From: Schlegelella_A sp038318385 | Lineage (GTDB): Bacteria; Pseudomonadota; Gammaproteobacteria; Burkholderiales; Burkholderiaceae_C | DNA length: 32,126 nucleotides | Assembly: GCA_038318385.1 (NCBI GenBank) | Contig: JBBQCD010000050.1 | Location: forward strand, 1-32,126 | Direction of reading: 5' to 3' | Position numbers and translations under genes: made by a program | Part shown: piece after piece, positions 1 through 8,199 of the stretch | How the letters are laid out: each line of letters opens with the position of its first letter | Numbering within the stretch: the first letter of the stretch is position 1 | Notes under the pieces: model-generated | Database searches by the model: none | Told to the model about the DNA's origin: nothing | What the model saw: the letters and a program-made list of their open reading frames with translations, nothing else

Positions 1-282
1 CGCCCGGATCGGCACCTCGATGCCCATCAGCTTCTCGATCGCCAGGCAGTAGGCGTGCTCGTTGCACATCATCGACACGTAGTCGAGACGATCCATGTAC
101 GGCAGCGACTGGATGTAGGTGCGCGTCTCGGCGAGCTTTTCGGTCGCGCGATGCAGGAGGCCGATGTGCGGATCGGCGCGCTGGATCACCTCGCCGTCGA
201 GCTCGAGGACCAGGCGCAGCACGCCGTGCGCGGCGGGATGCTGCGGGCCGAAGTTCAGCGTGTAGTTCTTGATGTCTGCCAT
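1..282 (-). CDS. nuoD: NADH-quinone oxidoreductase subunit D, N-terminal part (cut by window edge)
   Basis: This is the 49-kDa-type subunit of respiratory complex I, which lines the quinone site in the peripheral arm on the cytoplasmic side of the inner membrane. The first 94 codons are present, starting at the ATG read leftwards from 282 (MADIKNYTLNFGPQHPAAHG). The NFGPQHPAAHG motif is the hallmark of NuoD, and the conserved HIGLLHRATEKLAE and MCNEHAYCLAIEKL segments follow. The gene continues beyond base 1. It lies 4 bp downstream of nuoC, so the order is nuoA-B-C-D as in most proteobacteria, with separate rather than fused C and D subunits. Identity is certain; only the length is unknown. 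Confidence 0.97.
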   Translation of the reverse strand, partial: MADIKNYTLNFGPQHPAAHGVLRLVLELDGEVIQRADPHIGLLHRATEKLAETRTYIQSLPYMDRLDYVSMMCNEHAYCLAIEKLMGIEVPIRA

Positions 283-286
283 GGTC

Positions 287-880
287 CTAGCGCAGGCCGC
301 CGTAGTTCTCTTCGCGGATGACGCGCGGCACGATCTCGCGCGGCTCGATCGTTACCGGCTGGTAGATGACCCGTTTCTGCTCGGGGTCGTAGCGCATCTC
401 GACCTCGCCGGAGACCGGGAAGTCCTTGCGGAACGGGTGGCCGATGAACCCGTAGTCGGTGAGGATGCGGCGCAGGTCGAGGTGGCCGTCGAAGATGACG
501 CCGAAGAGGTCGAAGGCCTCGCGCTCGAACCAGTTCGCCGCGCTCCAGACGTCGGTGATCGTGGCCACCATCGGCACGTCGTCTTCGGGGCAGAAGGTCT
601 TCAGGCGCAGGCGCCAGTTGCGACTCACCGACAGCAGGTGCGAGACGACGCAAAAGCGCGGCCCTTCCCATTCGATGTCCTTGTAGGAGGAATAGTCGAC
701 GCCGCAGAGGTCGATGAGCTGCTCGAACTGGAGCTCGCCGTGGTCGCGCAGTGCGAGCGCCACGGCGTGGTAGTCGGCAGCGGGCACCGTGAGGGTCAGT
801 TCTTCGAGGTCGCGAACGAGCTTGCCGCGGCTGCCGAATGTCGCCTCGAGAGTTGCCTGCAGGGTGTCGAGCTTGGTCAT
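287..880 (-). CDS. nuoC: NADH-quinone oxidoreductase subunit C
   Basis: NuoC is the 30-kDa-type subunit of the hydrophilic arm of complex I and packs against NuoD. The ATG at 880 gives 197 residues (MTKLDTLQATLEATFG), a normal length for an unfused NuoC. The family region DVWSAANWFEREAFDLFGV, with its ERE(A)FDLFG signature, and the C-terminal GHPFRKDFP motif are both present. The open frame continues upstream of 880, but that stretch lies inside nuoB and does not resemble NuoC. Spacing is 7 bp to nuoB and 4 bp to nuoD, consistent with one transcript. Confidence 0.97.
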   Translation of the reverse strand: MTKLDTLQATLEATFGSRGKLVRDLEELTLTVPAADYHAVALALRDHGELQFEQLIDLCGVDYSSYKDIEWEGPRFCVVSHLLSVSRNWRLRLKTFCPEDDVPMVATITDVWSAANWFEREAFDLFGVIFDGHLDLRRILTDYGFIGHPFRKDFPVSGEVEMRYDPEQKRVIYQPVTIEPREIVPRVIREENYGGLR

Positions 881-887
881 GGCTGGC

Positions 888-1364
888 TCAACGGGCGATC
901 GTGGTTTCGCGGCGGATCTTCGCCTGCAGTTGAAGGATGCCGTAGAGCAGCGCCTCGGCCGTCGGCGGGCAGCCGGGCACGTAGACGTCCACTGGGACGA
1001 TGCGGTCGCAGCCCCGGACGACGGAGTAGCTGTAGTGGTAGTAGCCGCCGCCATTGGCGCACGAGCCCATCGACAGCACCCAGCGGGGTTCGGCCATCTG
1101 GTCGTAGACCTTGCGCAGCGCCGGCGCCATCTTGTTGCACAGCGTGCCGGCCACGATCATCAGGTCGCTCTGCCGCGGGCTCGGGCGGAACAGCATGCCG
1201 AAGCGGTCGATGTCGTAGCGCGCCGCACCCGCATGCATCATTTCGACGGCGCAGCAGGCCAGGCCGAAGGTCATCGGCCAGAGCGAGCCGGTCTTCGACC
1301 AGTTGATGACGGTATCGAGGCTCGTGGTGACGAAGCCTTCCTTGAAGACGCCTTCGATGCTCAT
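888..1364 (-). CDS. nuoB: NADH-quinone oxidoreductase subunit B
   Basis: NuoB carries cluster N2, the last iron-sulfur cluster before quinone, in the peripheral arm of complex I. The 158-residue product starts MSIEGVFKEGFVTTS. All expected ligands are visible: the adjacent pair Cys37-Cys38 (GLACCAVEMM), Cys102 (MGSCANGGGYYH) and Cys132 (VPGCPPTAEAL). Length and motifs are normal. It lies between nuoA (40 bp upstream) and nuoC (7 bp downstream). Confidence 0.98.
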   Translation of the reverse strand: MSIEGVFKEGFVTTSLDTVINWSKTGSLWPMTFGLACCAVEMMHAGAARYDIDRFGMLFRPSPRQSDLMIVAGTLCNKMAPALRKVYDQMAEPRWVLSMGSCANGGGYYHYSYSVVRGCDRIVPVDVYVPGCPPTAEALLYGILQLQAKIRRETTIAR

Positions 1365-1404
1365 GCTGTGTGCCCGAAGTGGCGCTGGTGGCGGGTGGGC
1401 TTGA

Positions 1405-1764
1405 TCATTCCCAGTCCAACGCGCCCTTTTTCCACTCGTAGACGAAGCCGACGACGAGGATGCCCAGGAACAGCATCATGGCCCAGAAGCCGGGCGCGCC
1501 GATCTCGCGCAGAGCCACGGCCCACGGGAAGAGGAACGCGATCTCGAGATCGAAGAGGATGAAGAGGATCGCGACGAGGTAGTAGCGCACGTCGAACTTC
1601 ATGCGCGCGTCCTCGAACGCCTCGAAGCCGCATTCATAGGGGGAATTCTTGGCCTTGTCGGGCCGTCGCGGACCGAGAAGGAAGCCCAGAACCTGGGGCG
1701 CCACGCCGACCGCCACGCCGATCAGGATGAACAGGATGACGGGAAGGTAGGGTTCGAGGTACAT
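1405..1764 (-). CDS. nuoA: NADH-quinone oxidoreductase subunit A
   Basis: NuoA is a small membrane subunit at the junction of the membrane and peripheral arms of complex I. The 119-residue product has three hydrophobic helices (about residues 7-30, 62-82 and 90-110). The conserved loop KNSPYECGFEAFEDARMKFD contains the family's Cys and acidic residues, and FDLEIAFLFPWA follows. It is the first nuo gene, 80 bp after the tRNA-Leu gene. I see no convincing promoter in that gap, so readthrough from the secG/tRNA side is possible. Confidence 0.97.
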   Translation of the reverse strand: MYLEPYLPVILFILIGVAVGVAPQVLGFLLGPRRPDKAKNSPYECGFEAFEDARMKFDVRYYLVAILFILFDLEIAFLFPWAVALREIGAPGFWAMMLFLGILVVGFVYEWKKGALDWE

Positions 1765-1844
1765 GATGCTGCGCGTCGCGGGACGCGCTCGAAACGGATA
1801 CGGGCGCCTTGCCGCAGTGGCTCCGCAACCCTTCGAACTACGCT

Positions 1845-1929
1845 TGGTGCCGACGGCGAGACTCGAACTCGCACAGCTTTCGCCACTACCCCCTCAAGAT
1901 AGCGTGTCTACCAATTTCACCACGTCGGC
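1845..1929 (-). tRNA. leuU: tRNA-Leu (anticodon GAG)
   Basis: The minus strand folds as a class II (long variable arm) tRNA of 85 nt including an encoded CCA (1845-1847). The acceptor stem GCCGACG/CGTCGGC is perfect, with an A discriminator base typical of tRNA-Leu. The D-arm has TGGTGAAATTGGTAGAC. The anticodon stem CTATC/GGTAG encloses loop TTGAGGG, giving anticodon GAG (reads CUU/CUC). The T-arm GCGAGTTCGAGTCTCGC is intact. It sits between secG and nuoA on the same strand. Confidence 0.97.
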
Positions 1930-2013
1930 CACACACTCTGAACAAGTCCGAGACGCATGAGGACTGGCCCCCGGACAACATGGAATTCTAACCGCACGCA
2001 GCGCGGCGGCGCG

Positions 2014-2448
2014 TCACTTGGGTACGGCTGCAGCACCTGATGCGGGGGCGCTCGGCAGCGCCGCCGACGCCGGTGCGGCGGGGAGCACCACCGGCGCCGC
2101 GGGCGCACTGCCGGCCGACGGGATCTGTGCCGCACCGGTCGCCGGCGCGCTTGCCGCGGGAGCTCCGAGCACCGGCCGATCGAGCACGCTGCCCGTCGAC
2201 GGCCGCGCGCGATCGTTCGAGAAGAACGCGAGGGCCAGGGTACAGGCAAAGAACAGCGCCGCGCAGACAGCGGTGGAGCGCGACAGGAAGTTGGCGCTGC
2301 CGGTCGCACCGAAGAGGCTTCCGGAAGCGCCGCTGCCGAACGAGGCGCCCATGTCGGCGCCCTTGCCGTGCTGGATCAGCACCAGCCCGATCATCACGAG
2401 CGCCGCGAGTATCTGCAGCGCGACGACGAGGTTGAGCATCCAATTCAT
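2014..2448 (-). CDS. secG: Preprotein translocase subunit SecG
   Basis: SecG is the auxiliary subunit of the SecYEG protein-conducting channel in the inner membrane. The 144-residue product has two membrane helices (about residues 4-24 and 55-77). Between them is the SecG loop VLIQHGKGADMGASFG followed by a Gly/Ser-rich stretch. After about residue 80 comes a long tail of Ala, Pro, Ser and Gly, longer than in enterobacterial SecG (about 110 residues in total). The start is supported by GGAG about 8 nt upstream. It follows tpiA by about 42 bp on the same strand. Confidence 0.95.
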   Translation of the reverse strand: MNWMLNLVVALQILAALVMIGLVLIQHGKGADMGASFGSGASGSLFGATGSANFLSRSTAVCAALFFACTLALAFFSNDRARPSTGSVLDRPVLGAPAASAPATGAAQIPSAGSAPAAPVVLPAAPASAALPSAPASGAAAVPK

Positions 2449-2490
2449 TCTTCCAACTCCGGGATTGTTCTTGTCTGGGGTGCGCGAGGG

Positions 2491-3261
2491 TCAGCCAGCG
2501 GCACGGCATATTGCCGCGAAATCTGCAGCCTTCAGCGCCGCGCCGCCGATCAGACCTCCGTCGATGTCGGGCTGCGCGAACAGCGCTGGCGCGTTGTCGG
2601 CCTTGACGCTGCCGCCGTAGAGGATGCGCATCTCGCCCGCGTGCGCGGTCGCCGCCTTGAGTTGCGCGCGGAGCAGTGCATGCACGGCCTGAGCCTCCGC
2701 AGGTGAGGCGGTCTTGCCGGTGCCGATCGCCCAGACGGGCTCGTAGGCCACGACGATCTGGGAGATGCATTGCGCCAGGGTGTGGATCACGGCCGACATC
2801 TGCCGCTTGACGACATCGACGGTCTGCCCGGCATCGCGCTCGGCCAGGGTCTCGCCGACACACACGATCGGCGTCAGGCGGTGGGCGAGCGCCGCCTTGG
2901 CCTTGTCGGCCACGAGCTGGTCGCTCTCGGCGTGAAAGGCGCGGCGCTCGGAGTGGCCGACGATGACGTAGCGGCAGCCGAGCTCGGCCAGCATGCCCGC
3001 AGCGACCTCACCGGTGTACGCACCGGAGTCGTGTGCCGAGCAATCCTGCGCTCCCCAGCCGATCGCACTGCCCTGACACGACAACGCCACCTCCGCCAGG
3101 TACGGGAAGGGTGCGCACACGGCAACCTCCGCGACCCACGGACCTGCTGCCTGCAACGCACCCAGCAGTTCCGCATTGGCGGCGTGACTGCCGTTCATCT
3201 TCCAGTTGCCGACGACGAGGTTGCGACGCGCGCCGCGCGGTTCCACGATCGGTGTCACCAT
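2491..3261 (-). CDS. tpiA: Triosephosphate isomerase
   Basis: TpiA interconverts dihydroxyacetone phosphate and glyceraldehyde 3-phosphate in glycolysis and gluconeogenesis. The ATG at 3261 gives 256 residues. Catalytic residues are visible: Lys21 in GNWKMNG, His103 in VIVGHSERR, and Glu174 in VAYEPVWAIGTGKTAS, with the mobile loop directly after it. The C-terminal phosphate-binding LYGGSVKADN and GGLIGGAAL motifs are intact. The open frame runs upstream to 3921, but that part is out-of-frame sequence of the oxidoreductase gene. The tpiA start overlaps the stop region of that gene by 7 bp, suggesting translational coupling. Confidence 0.97.
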   Translation of the reverse strand: MVTPIVEPRGARRNLVVGNWKMNGSHAANAELLGALQAAGPWVAEVAVCAPFPYLAEVALSCQGSAIGWGAQDCSAHDSGAYTGEVAAGMLAELGCRYVIVGHSERRAFHAESDQLVADKAKAALAHRLTPIVCVGETLAERDAGQTVDVVKRQMSAVIHTLAQCISQIVVAYEPVWAIGTGKTASPAEAQAVHALLRAQLKAATAHAGEMRILYGGSVKADNAPALFAQPDIDGGLIGGAALKAADFAAICRAAG

Positions 3262-4241
3262 TGCAACACCAGCTTGCCGATGTGCTGGTTCGATTCCATC
3301 AGCGCGTGCGCCTCGGCGGCCTGCGCCGGGGCGAAGACCTTGTGGATCACCGGCTTGACGGTGCCGGCCTCGAGCCACGGCCAGACCTGCTTGCGCAGCG
3401 TGCTCGCGATCGCCGACTTGAAGGCGATGGGACGGGGTCGCAGTGTCGACCCGGTGATCGTGAGACGGCGCCGAAGCACCTGCCCCGCATCCACCTGGGC
3501 ATCGACACCGCCCTGCACCGCGATGATCACCAGGCGGCCATCCTCGGCCAGGCACTTGAGCTCGCGCGCGACGTAGCTGCCGGCCACCATGTCGAGGATC
3601 ACGTCGACGCCGCGGCTGCCGGTGAGGCGCGCCACCTCGGCGACGAAGTCGTGGGTCTTGTAGTTGATGGCGTGGTCGGCGCCGAGGCTCTTGCAGGCCT
3701 TGACCTTGTCGTCGCTGCCCGCCGTGGCGATCACCGTCGCGCCGGCCGCCTTGGCAAGCTGGATCGCGGTGACGCCGATCCCGCTCGTGCCGCCCTGCAC
3801 CAGAAAGGTCTCGCCCGACTGCAGACGACCGCGGTCGAAGACGTTGGACCAGACGGTGAAGAACGTCTCCGGAAGGCTGGCTGCCTCCACGTCGCTCAGG
3901 CCTCCCGGCGACGGCAGGCACTGTCCCACCGGCGCGACGCAGAGCTCCGCATAGCCGCCACCGGCGACCAGGGCACAGACCCGGTCGCCGACCTTCAGGC
4001 CGGCGGCGCCGAGTGCCGCGCTGTCGCCGGAGACGATGACGCCGGCGACTTCCAGGCCGGGAAGGTCGGACGCGCCGGGGGGCACGGGGTACATGCCCTT
4101 CCTCTGCAGCACGTCCGGACGATTGATCCCGGAAGCGGCGACGCGGATCAGGGCCTCGCCCGGCCCGGCGACCGGATCGGGCCGGTCGGTCAGGCGCAGT
4201 ACGTCGGGCGCGCCGTAGGCGGAGATTTCGACTGCTTTCAT
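3255..4241 (-). CDS. NAD(P)H-quinone oxidoreductase, zinc-free MDR family (PIG3-like)
   Basis: This is a medium-chain dehydrogenase/reductase of the quinone oxidoreductase subgroup, likely reducing quinones or enones with NADPH in the cytoplasm. The chosen ATG at 4241 gives 328 residues (MKAVEISAYGAPDVLRL). A GTG seven codons upstream is in frame but has no better ribosome site. Visible signatures are GINRPDVLQRKGMYP, the catalytic-domain stretch LPETFFTVWSNVFDRG, and the nucleotide-binding motif VQGGTSGIGVTAIQLAK. The structural-zinc Cys cluster of alcohol dehydrogenases is absent. The exact substrate cannot be assigned. It lies between pnp and tpiA. Confidence 0.9.
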   Translation of the reverse strand: MKAVEISAYGAPDVLRLTDRPDPVAGPGEALIRVAASGINRPDVLQRKGMYPVPPGASDLPGLEVAGVIVSGDSAALGAAGLKVGDRVCALVAGGGYAELCVAPVGQCLPSPGGLSDVEAASLPETFFTVWSNVFDRGRLQSGETFLVQGGTSGIGVTAIQLAKAAGATVIATAGSDDKVKACKSLGADHAINYKTHDFVAEVARLTGSRGVDVILDMVAGSYVARELKCLAEDGRLVIIAVQGGVDAQVDAGQVLRRRLTITGSTLRPRPIAFKSAIASTLRKQVWPWLEAGTVKPVIHKVFAPAQAAEAHALMESNQHIGKLVLQW

Positions 4242-4290
4242 GGGCTTTCGCGTCGCGTACACGACGCGCCGCAGCGCGCCGCGGGCGATC

Positions 4291-6411
4291 TCACTCGTTG
4301 TGGGACGGGGGCTGCTGGTCGCGATCGAGCAGTGCCTTCATCGACAGCTTGACCCGACCCTTCTCGTCGGTCTCGAGGACCTTGACGCGCACGACCTGTC
4401 CTTCCTTGAGGAAGTCGGTCACCTTCTCGACGCGCTGGTGCGCGATCTGGCTGATGTGCAGCAGGCCGTCCTTGCCGGGCATCAGGTTCACGAGCGCGCC
4501 GAAGTCGAGGATCTTCGTGATCGGGCCTTCGTAGATCTTGCCGACCTCGACCTCTGCGGTGATCTCCTCGATGCGCTTCTTCGCGAATGCCGCCTTGTCG
4601 GCGTCAGTCGATGCGATCGTGATCGTGCCGTCTTCACCGATGTCGATCGTGCAACCGGTTTCCTCGGTCAGTGCGCGGATGGTCGAGCCGCCCTTGCCGA
4701 TGATGTCGCGGATCTTCTCCGGGTTGATCTTCATCGTGTACAGGCGCGGCGCGAACTGCGAGACCTCGGCCTTGGCGCCACCCATCGCACCGGTCATCTC
4801 GCCGAGGATGTGCAGGCGCGCTTCCTTGGCCTGCGCCAGGGCGACCTGCATGATTTCCTTGGTGATGCCCTGGATCTTGATGTCCATCTGCAGCGCCGTG
4901 ATGCCGGCGGTCGTGCCGGCGACCTTGAAGTCCATGTCACCGAGGTGATCCTCGTCGCCGAGGATGTCGGTCAGCACGGCAAAGCGGTTGCCTTCCTTGA
5001 TCAGGCCCATCGCGATGCCGGCGACGTGCGCCTTCAGCGGGACGCCGGCGTCCATCAGCGCGAGGCAGCCGCCGCACACCGAAGCCATCGACGAGGAACC
5101 GTTCGACTCGGTGATCTCGGAGACGACACGCATCGAGTACGGGAAGTCGGCACGATCCGGCAGAACTGCCACCAGCGCACGCTTGGCGAGCCGCCCGTGA
5201 CCGATCTCGCGCCGCTTGGGCGTGCCGACCCGGCCGGTTTCGCCGGTCGCGAACGGGGGCATGTTGTAGTGGAGCATGAAGTGCTCGGTGAACTCGCCGG
5301 CGAGCGCATCGATGCGCTGCGAGTCACGCTCGGTACCGAGCGTCGCGGCGACCAGCGCCTGGGTCTCGCCGCGGGTGAAGAGCGCCGAGCCATGGGCGCG
5401 CGGCAGCACGCCGTTGCGGATCTCGATCTGGCGCACGGTGCGCGTATCGCGGCCGTCGATGCGCGGCTCGCCGGCCAGGATCTGGCTGCGGACGATCTTG
5501 GCCTCGATGTCGAACAGCACGTTGTCGAGCTTGACCTTGTCGAAGTCGGCGATCTCGTCCTTCAGTGCCGCCACGGCCGCGGCCGTCACGGCCCGCGTGG
5601 CCTGCGTGCGGGCCTGCTTGGAGCGGATCTGGTAAGCCTCGCGCAGGGGCTGCTCGGCGAGTGCGGCTACCTTCGCGGCGAAGCCATCATCCTTCGCGGT
5701 CGCAGCCCAGTCCCAGGCCGGCTTGCCGGCGTCGCGCACCAGCTCGTGGATCGCGGTGACGGCGATGTTGCCCTGCTCGTGACCGAAGACGACGCCGCCG
5801 AGCATGATCTCTTCGCTCAGTTGCTTGGCTTCGCTCTCCACCATCAGCACCGCGGCTTCGGTGCCGGCGACGATCAGGTCCATCTTCGAGTCGAGGAGCT
5901 GGGTCTTGCCGGGGTTCAGCACGTACTGGCCGTCGATGTAGCCGACGCGGGCCGCGCCGATCGGGCCGTTGAACGGGATCCCGGAGATCGCCAGGGCGGC
6001 GCTCGCACCGATCAGCGCGGCGATGTCGGCCTGGACCTCGGGGTTGAGCGACATCACGTGGATGACCACCTGGACCTCGTTGTAGAAGCCTTCCGGAAAG
6101 AGCGGTCGCAGCGGGCGATCGATCAGCCGGGAAGTCAGCGTCTCGAGCTCGCTCGGGCGTCCTTCGCGCTTGAAGAAGCTGCCGGGGATCTTGCCGGCCG
6201 CATACGTCTTCTCGATGTAGTCGACCGTCAGCGGGAAGAAGTCCTGGCCCGGCTTCGGGTTCTTGGCGGCCACGACGGTGGCCAGCACGACCGTGTCATC
6301 GATGTTGACCATGACGGCGCCGCCGGCCTGACGAGCGATCTCGCCCGTCTCGAGGGTGACCGTGTGCTGGCCCCACTGAAAGCTCTTGGTGACTTTGTTG
6401 AACATGCTCAT
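4291..6411 (-). CDS. pnp: Polyribonucleotide nucleotidyltransferase (PNPase)
   Basis: PNPase is the phosphorolytic 3'-5' exoribonuclease of the RNA degradosome. The 706-residue product has the standard order: two RNase PH domains separated by an all-alpha linker, then KH (IGKGGSTIRALTEETG, near residues 560-580) and S1 (ILDFGALVNLMPGKDGLLHI) RNA-binding domains. The second RNase PH domain carries NGVLPRAHGSALFTRGETQA and SSMASVCGGCLALMDAG. Methionines at residues 1 and 3 could both start. It follows rpsO by about 206 bp containing two hairpins, the usual arrangement in which PNPase autoregulates through its leader. Confidence 0.98.
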   Translation of the reverse strand: MSMFNKVTKSFQWGQHTVTLETGEIARQAGGAVMVNIDDTVVLATVVAAKNPKPGQDFFPLTVDYIEKTYAAGKIPGSFFKREGRPSELETLTSRLIDRPLRPLFPEGFYNEVQVVIHVMSLNPEVQADIAALIGASAALAISGIPFNGPIGAARVGYIDGQYVLNPGKTQLLDSKMDLIVAGTEAAVLMVESEAKQLSEEIMLGGVVFGHEQGNIAVTAIHELVRDAGKPAWDWAATAKDDGFAAKVAALAEQPLREAYQIRSKQARTQATRAVTAAAVAALKDEIADFDKVKLDNVLFDIEAKIVRSQILAGEPRIDGRDTRTVRQIEIRNGVLPRAHGSALFTRGETQALVAATLGTERDSQRIDALAGEFTEHFMLHYNMPPFATGETGRVGTPKRREIGHGRLAKRALVAVLPDRADFPYSMRVVSEITESNGSSSMASVCGGCLALMDAGVPLKAHVAGIAMGLIKEGNRFAVLTDILGDEDHLGDMDFKVAGTTAGITALQMDIKIQGITKEIMQVALAQAKEARLHILGEMTGAMGGAKAEVSQFAPRLYTMKINPEKIRDIIGKGGSTIRALTEETGCTIDIGEDGTITIASTDADKAAFAKKRIEEITAEVEVGKIYEGPITKILDFGALVNLMPGKDGLLHISQIAHQRVEKVTDFLKEGQVVRVKVLETDEKGRVKLSMKALLDRDQQPPSHNE

Positions 6412-6487
6412 GCGTCTATCTCCGGTTTGGTGCGGTGCCTTCAGGGTGGCACTTTCAACCCGGAACGATGGGCTTCAGGCGGGATGC

Positions 6488-6574
6488 CATTCCAAGGGTG
6501 CTCCGGGCGGAACATCGGTGGAATGACACAGCGGCGCCGGTCGGCTTCGTTCCCGTGTGGGACAGCGCGAAGCC
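6488..6574 (-). other. Pair of stem-loops in the rpsO-pnp intergenic leader
   Basis: Two inverted repeats lie in the 206 bp between rpsO and pnp. The upstream one (6543-6574, minus strand) pairs GGCTTCG with CGAAGCC and contains an inner 4-bp TCCC/GGGA stem with a 4-nt loop. The second (6488-6525) pairs CATTCCA with TGGAATG and contains a small inner hairpin. Neither is followed by a T-run on the minus strand, so they are not classical intrinsic terminators. In E. coli the equivalent interval contains an RNase III-cleaved stem that controls pnp autoregulation. That role here is inferred from position only. Confidence 0.5.
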
Positions 6575-6617
6575 CGAGCCGGAGGAGTCCAGGCCAGGCT
6601 TCGTCACGTCGGGGCCG

Positions 6618-6887
6618 CTACTTGCGAAGGCCGAGCTTCTGGATCAGCGCCAGGTAGCGCTCGGCGTCCCGGCCTTTGAGGTAGGACAGCAGGCTCTTGC
6701 GCTGGTTGACCATCTTCAGCAGGCCACGACGGCCGTGATGGTCCTTCAGGTGAGTCTTGAAGTGCGGCGTCAGCTCGTTGATACGGTCGGTCAGCAGGGC
6801 GACCTGGACCTCGGGCGAGCCGGTGTCGGTGGCGCTGCGGGCATGGGTCTTGACGACCTCTGCGGTGCGTTCTTTGGTAGCGGGCAT
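6618..6887 (-). CDS. rpsO: 30S ribosomal protein S15
   Basis: S15 binds 16S rRNA early in small-subunit assembly. The ATG at 6887 gives 89 residues, the universal length. It is preceded by a good ribosome site (AGGA about 7 nt upstream). Signature segments include DTGSPEVQVALLTDRI, LTPHFKTHLKDHHGRRGLL and NQRKSLLSYLK. The frame is open further upstream to 6977, but that 30-codon extension does not resemble S15. pnp follows on the same strand. Confidence 0.98.
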   Translation of the reverse strand: MPATKERTAEVVKTHARSATDTGSPEVQVALLTDRINELTPHFKTHLKDHHGRRGLLKMVNQRKSLLSYLKGRDAERYLALIQKLGLRK

Positions 6888-7049
6888 TCTCGTTTCCTGT
6901 GGATGAAACCGGGACACCCGCCGCCCCGCAGGTGCGAGAAAGGACGCCACGGTTTCGATTCGTACACTTGCGGACACCGGTGAAACCGACCAGCGCCGTG
7001 CTCTTGTCGTCTTCTCGGCTCTCGAAAGCGCCTGAAGAACAACCCGAAG

Positions 7050-7055
7050 ATTATA
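7050..7055 (-). promoter_or_regulatory. Possible rpsO promoter -10 element (TATAAT)
   Basis: A perfect TATAAT is read on the minus strand at 7055-7050, overlapping the stop codon of the upstream aminotransferase gene. It would give an rpsO leader of roughly 155 nt. No good -35 hexamer lies at 16-18 bp, so this rests on the -10 match and on its position before the ribosomal protein gene. Confidence 0.4.
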
Positions 7056-8199
7056 GCCGGAGGTGACGTTCGAGACGCCGCACCCCCTCGGTCAGGCGTG
7101 CCGGGTCGCGCGAGGCGAAACACCAGCGCAGCCAGCCCTCGGCCTCGGCGCCGAACGCCACCCCGGGTGCCAGGCCGAGCCCGGCGTCGACGACGAGCTC
7201 CTTGGCGAAGCCGAGCGAATCGTCCCGGCCGGCCACCCGGAAGAACGCATACATGCCGCCGTCGGGCACGGCGACGGCGACTCCGGGAAGCGCCGCAAGG
7301 GCGGGGAGCAGCGTGTCGCGGCAACTGCGAAGACGCTGCACCAGACCGGGCACGAAGGCGTCGGCCTCGGCCAGCGCGGCGAGTCCTGCGCGCTGGACGA
7401 AGACCGGGGCGCACGACGTGTTGAACTCGATCAGCTTGCCGATCGCGTCGGTCAGGGTGGCCGGCACGACCATCCAGCCGAGGCGCCAGCCGGTCATCAG
7501 GAAACTCTTGGAGAAGCTCTGCACGACGACGAGTCGATCGTCGGGTTCGGCGACATCGAGAAAGGTCGGTGCCGCCGTCCCGGCGCCGAACCAGACGCGT
7601 TCGTAGACCTCGTCGGCGACGATCCAGGTCCCGGTGCGTCGGCAGTGGGCGAGGATCTCGCGCTGCTCGTCGGCGGTCAGCGTCCACCCGGTCGGATTGT
7701 TCGGAGCGTTCACCAGCAACACCCGGGTCGCCGGTGTCACCGCATCGAGCAGGCGTGCGAGGTCGAGGCGCCAGGCGCCGCCCTGCGGCCGCAAGGGGAT
7801 GCGCTTGACGACTGCGCCGAGGATCTCCGGCTGTGCCGTCAGGTTCGGCCACACCGGAACGACGACCGCCACCTCGTCGCCGAAGCCGGCGAGCGCCTGC
7901 ATCGCCACCATCAGCGCGCTGACGCCCGACGACGTCACCGCGATGCGCCGCGCATCGACCGGCCTGTGCAGCGCGCTGGCGTAACCGGCGATGGCTGCAC
8001 GCAGTTCCGCGAGACCGAGGTTGTGCGCGTAGAACGTCTCGCCCGCCTCGATCGACCGCGTTGCAGCGGCACGGATGTGCAGTGGGGTCGGCTCGTCGCT
8101 TTCCCCGAACCAGAAGGCGAGGACGTCGTCGCGTCCGATGCCGGCATTCGCGACTTCGCGGATCTTCGACGCCGGCAGGTTCTCGATGACTTCTCTCAC
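7051..8199 (-). CDS. PLP-dependent class I/II aminotransferase
   Basis: This fold-type I aminotransferase probably transfers amino groups between an amino acid and a 2-oxo acid in the cytoplasm; the substrate is not identifiable. The GTG at 8199 is chosen because it overlaps the tsaD stop (GTGA), giving 382 residues. Visible PLP residues are Asn168 in NAPNNPTGW, Asp196 and Tyr199 in IVADEVYERVWF, and the Schiff-base Lys231 in SFSKSFLMTGWRLGW. A C-terminal LRWCFASRD motif supplies the likely carboxylate-binding Arg. Sequence upstream of 8199 in this frame is tsaD shadow. The 4-bp overlap implies coupling with tsaD. Confidence 0.92.
   Translation of the reverse strand: MREVIENLPASKIREVANAGIGRDDVLAFWFGESDEPTPLHIRAAATRSIEAGETFYAHNLGLAELRAAIAGYASALHRPVDARRIAVTSSGVSALMVAMQALAGFGDEVAVVVPVWPNLTAQPEILGAVVKRIPLRPQGGAWRLDLARLLDAVTPATRVLLVNAPNNPTGWTLTADEQREILAHCRRTGTWIVADEVYERVWFGAGTAAPTFLDVAEPDDRLVVVQSFSKSFLMTGWRLGWMVVPATLTDAIGKLIEFNTSCAPVFVQRAGLAALAEADAFVPGLVQRLRSCRDTLLPALAALPGVAVAVPDGGMYAFFRVAGRDDSLGFAKELVVDAGLGLAPGVAFGAEAEGWLRWCFASRDPARLTEGVRRLERHLRL

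Noticed and set aside
2491..3921. 476-codon frame that would fuse an N-terminal extension to TpiA
   Set aside because: Only the part from 3261 is TpiA; the rest is an alternative frame of the quinone oxidoreductase.
4240..6657. 805-codon open frame antisense to pnp
   Set aside because: High-GC codon bias leaves the opposite strand free of stops. The translation is Arg/Asp/Leu/Gly/His repeats with no domain, while pnp is complete on the other strand.
6618..6977. 119-residue S15 with N-terminal extension
   Set aside because: S15 is uniformly 89 residues and the internal ATG at 6887 has the ribosome site.
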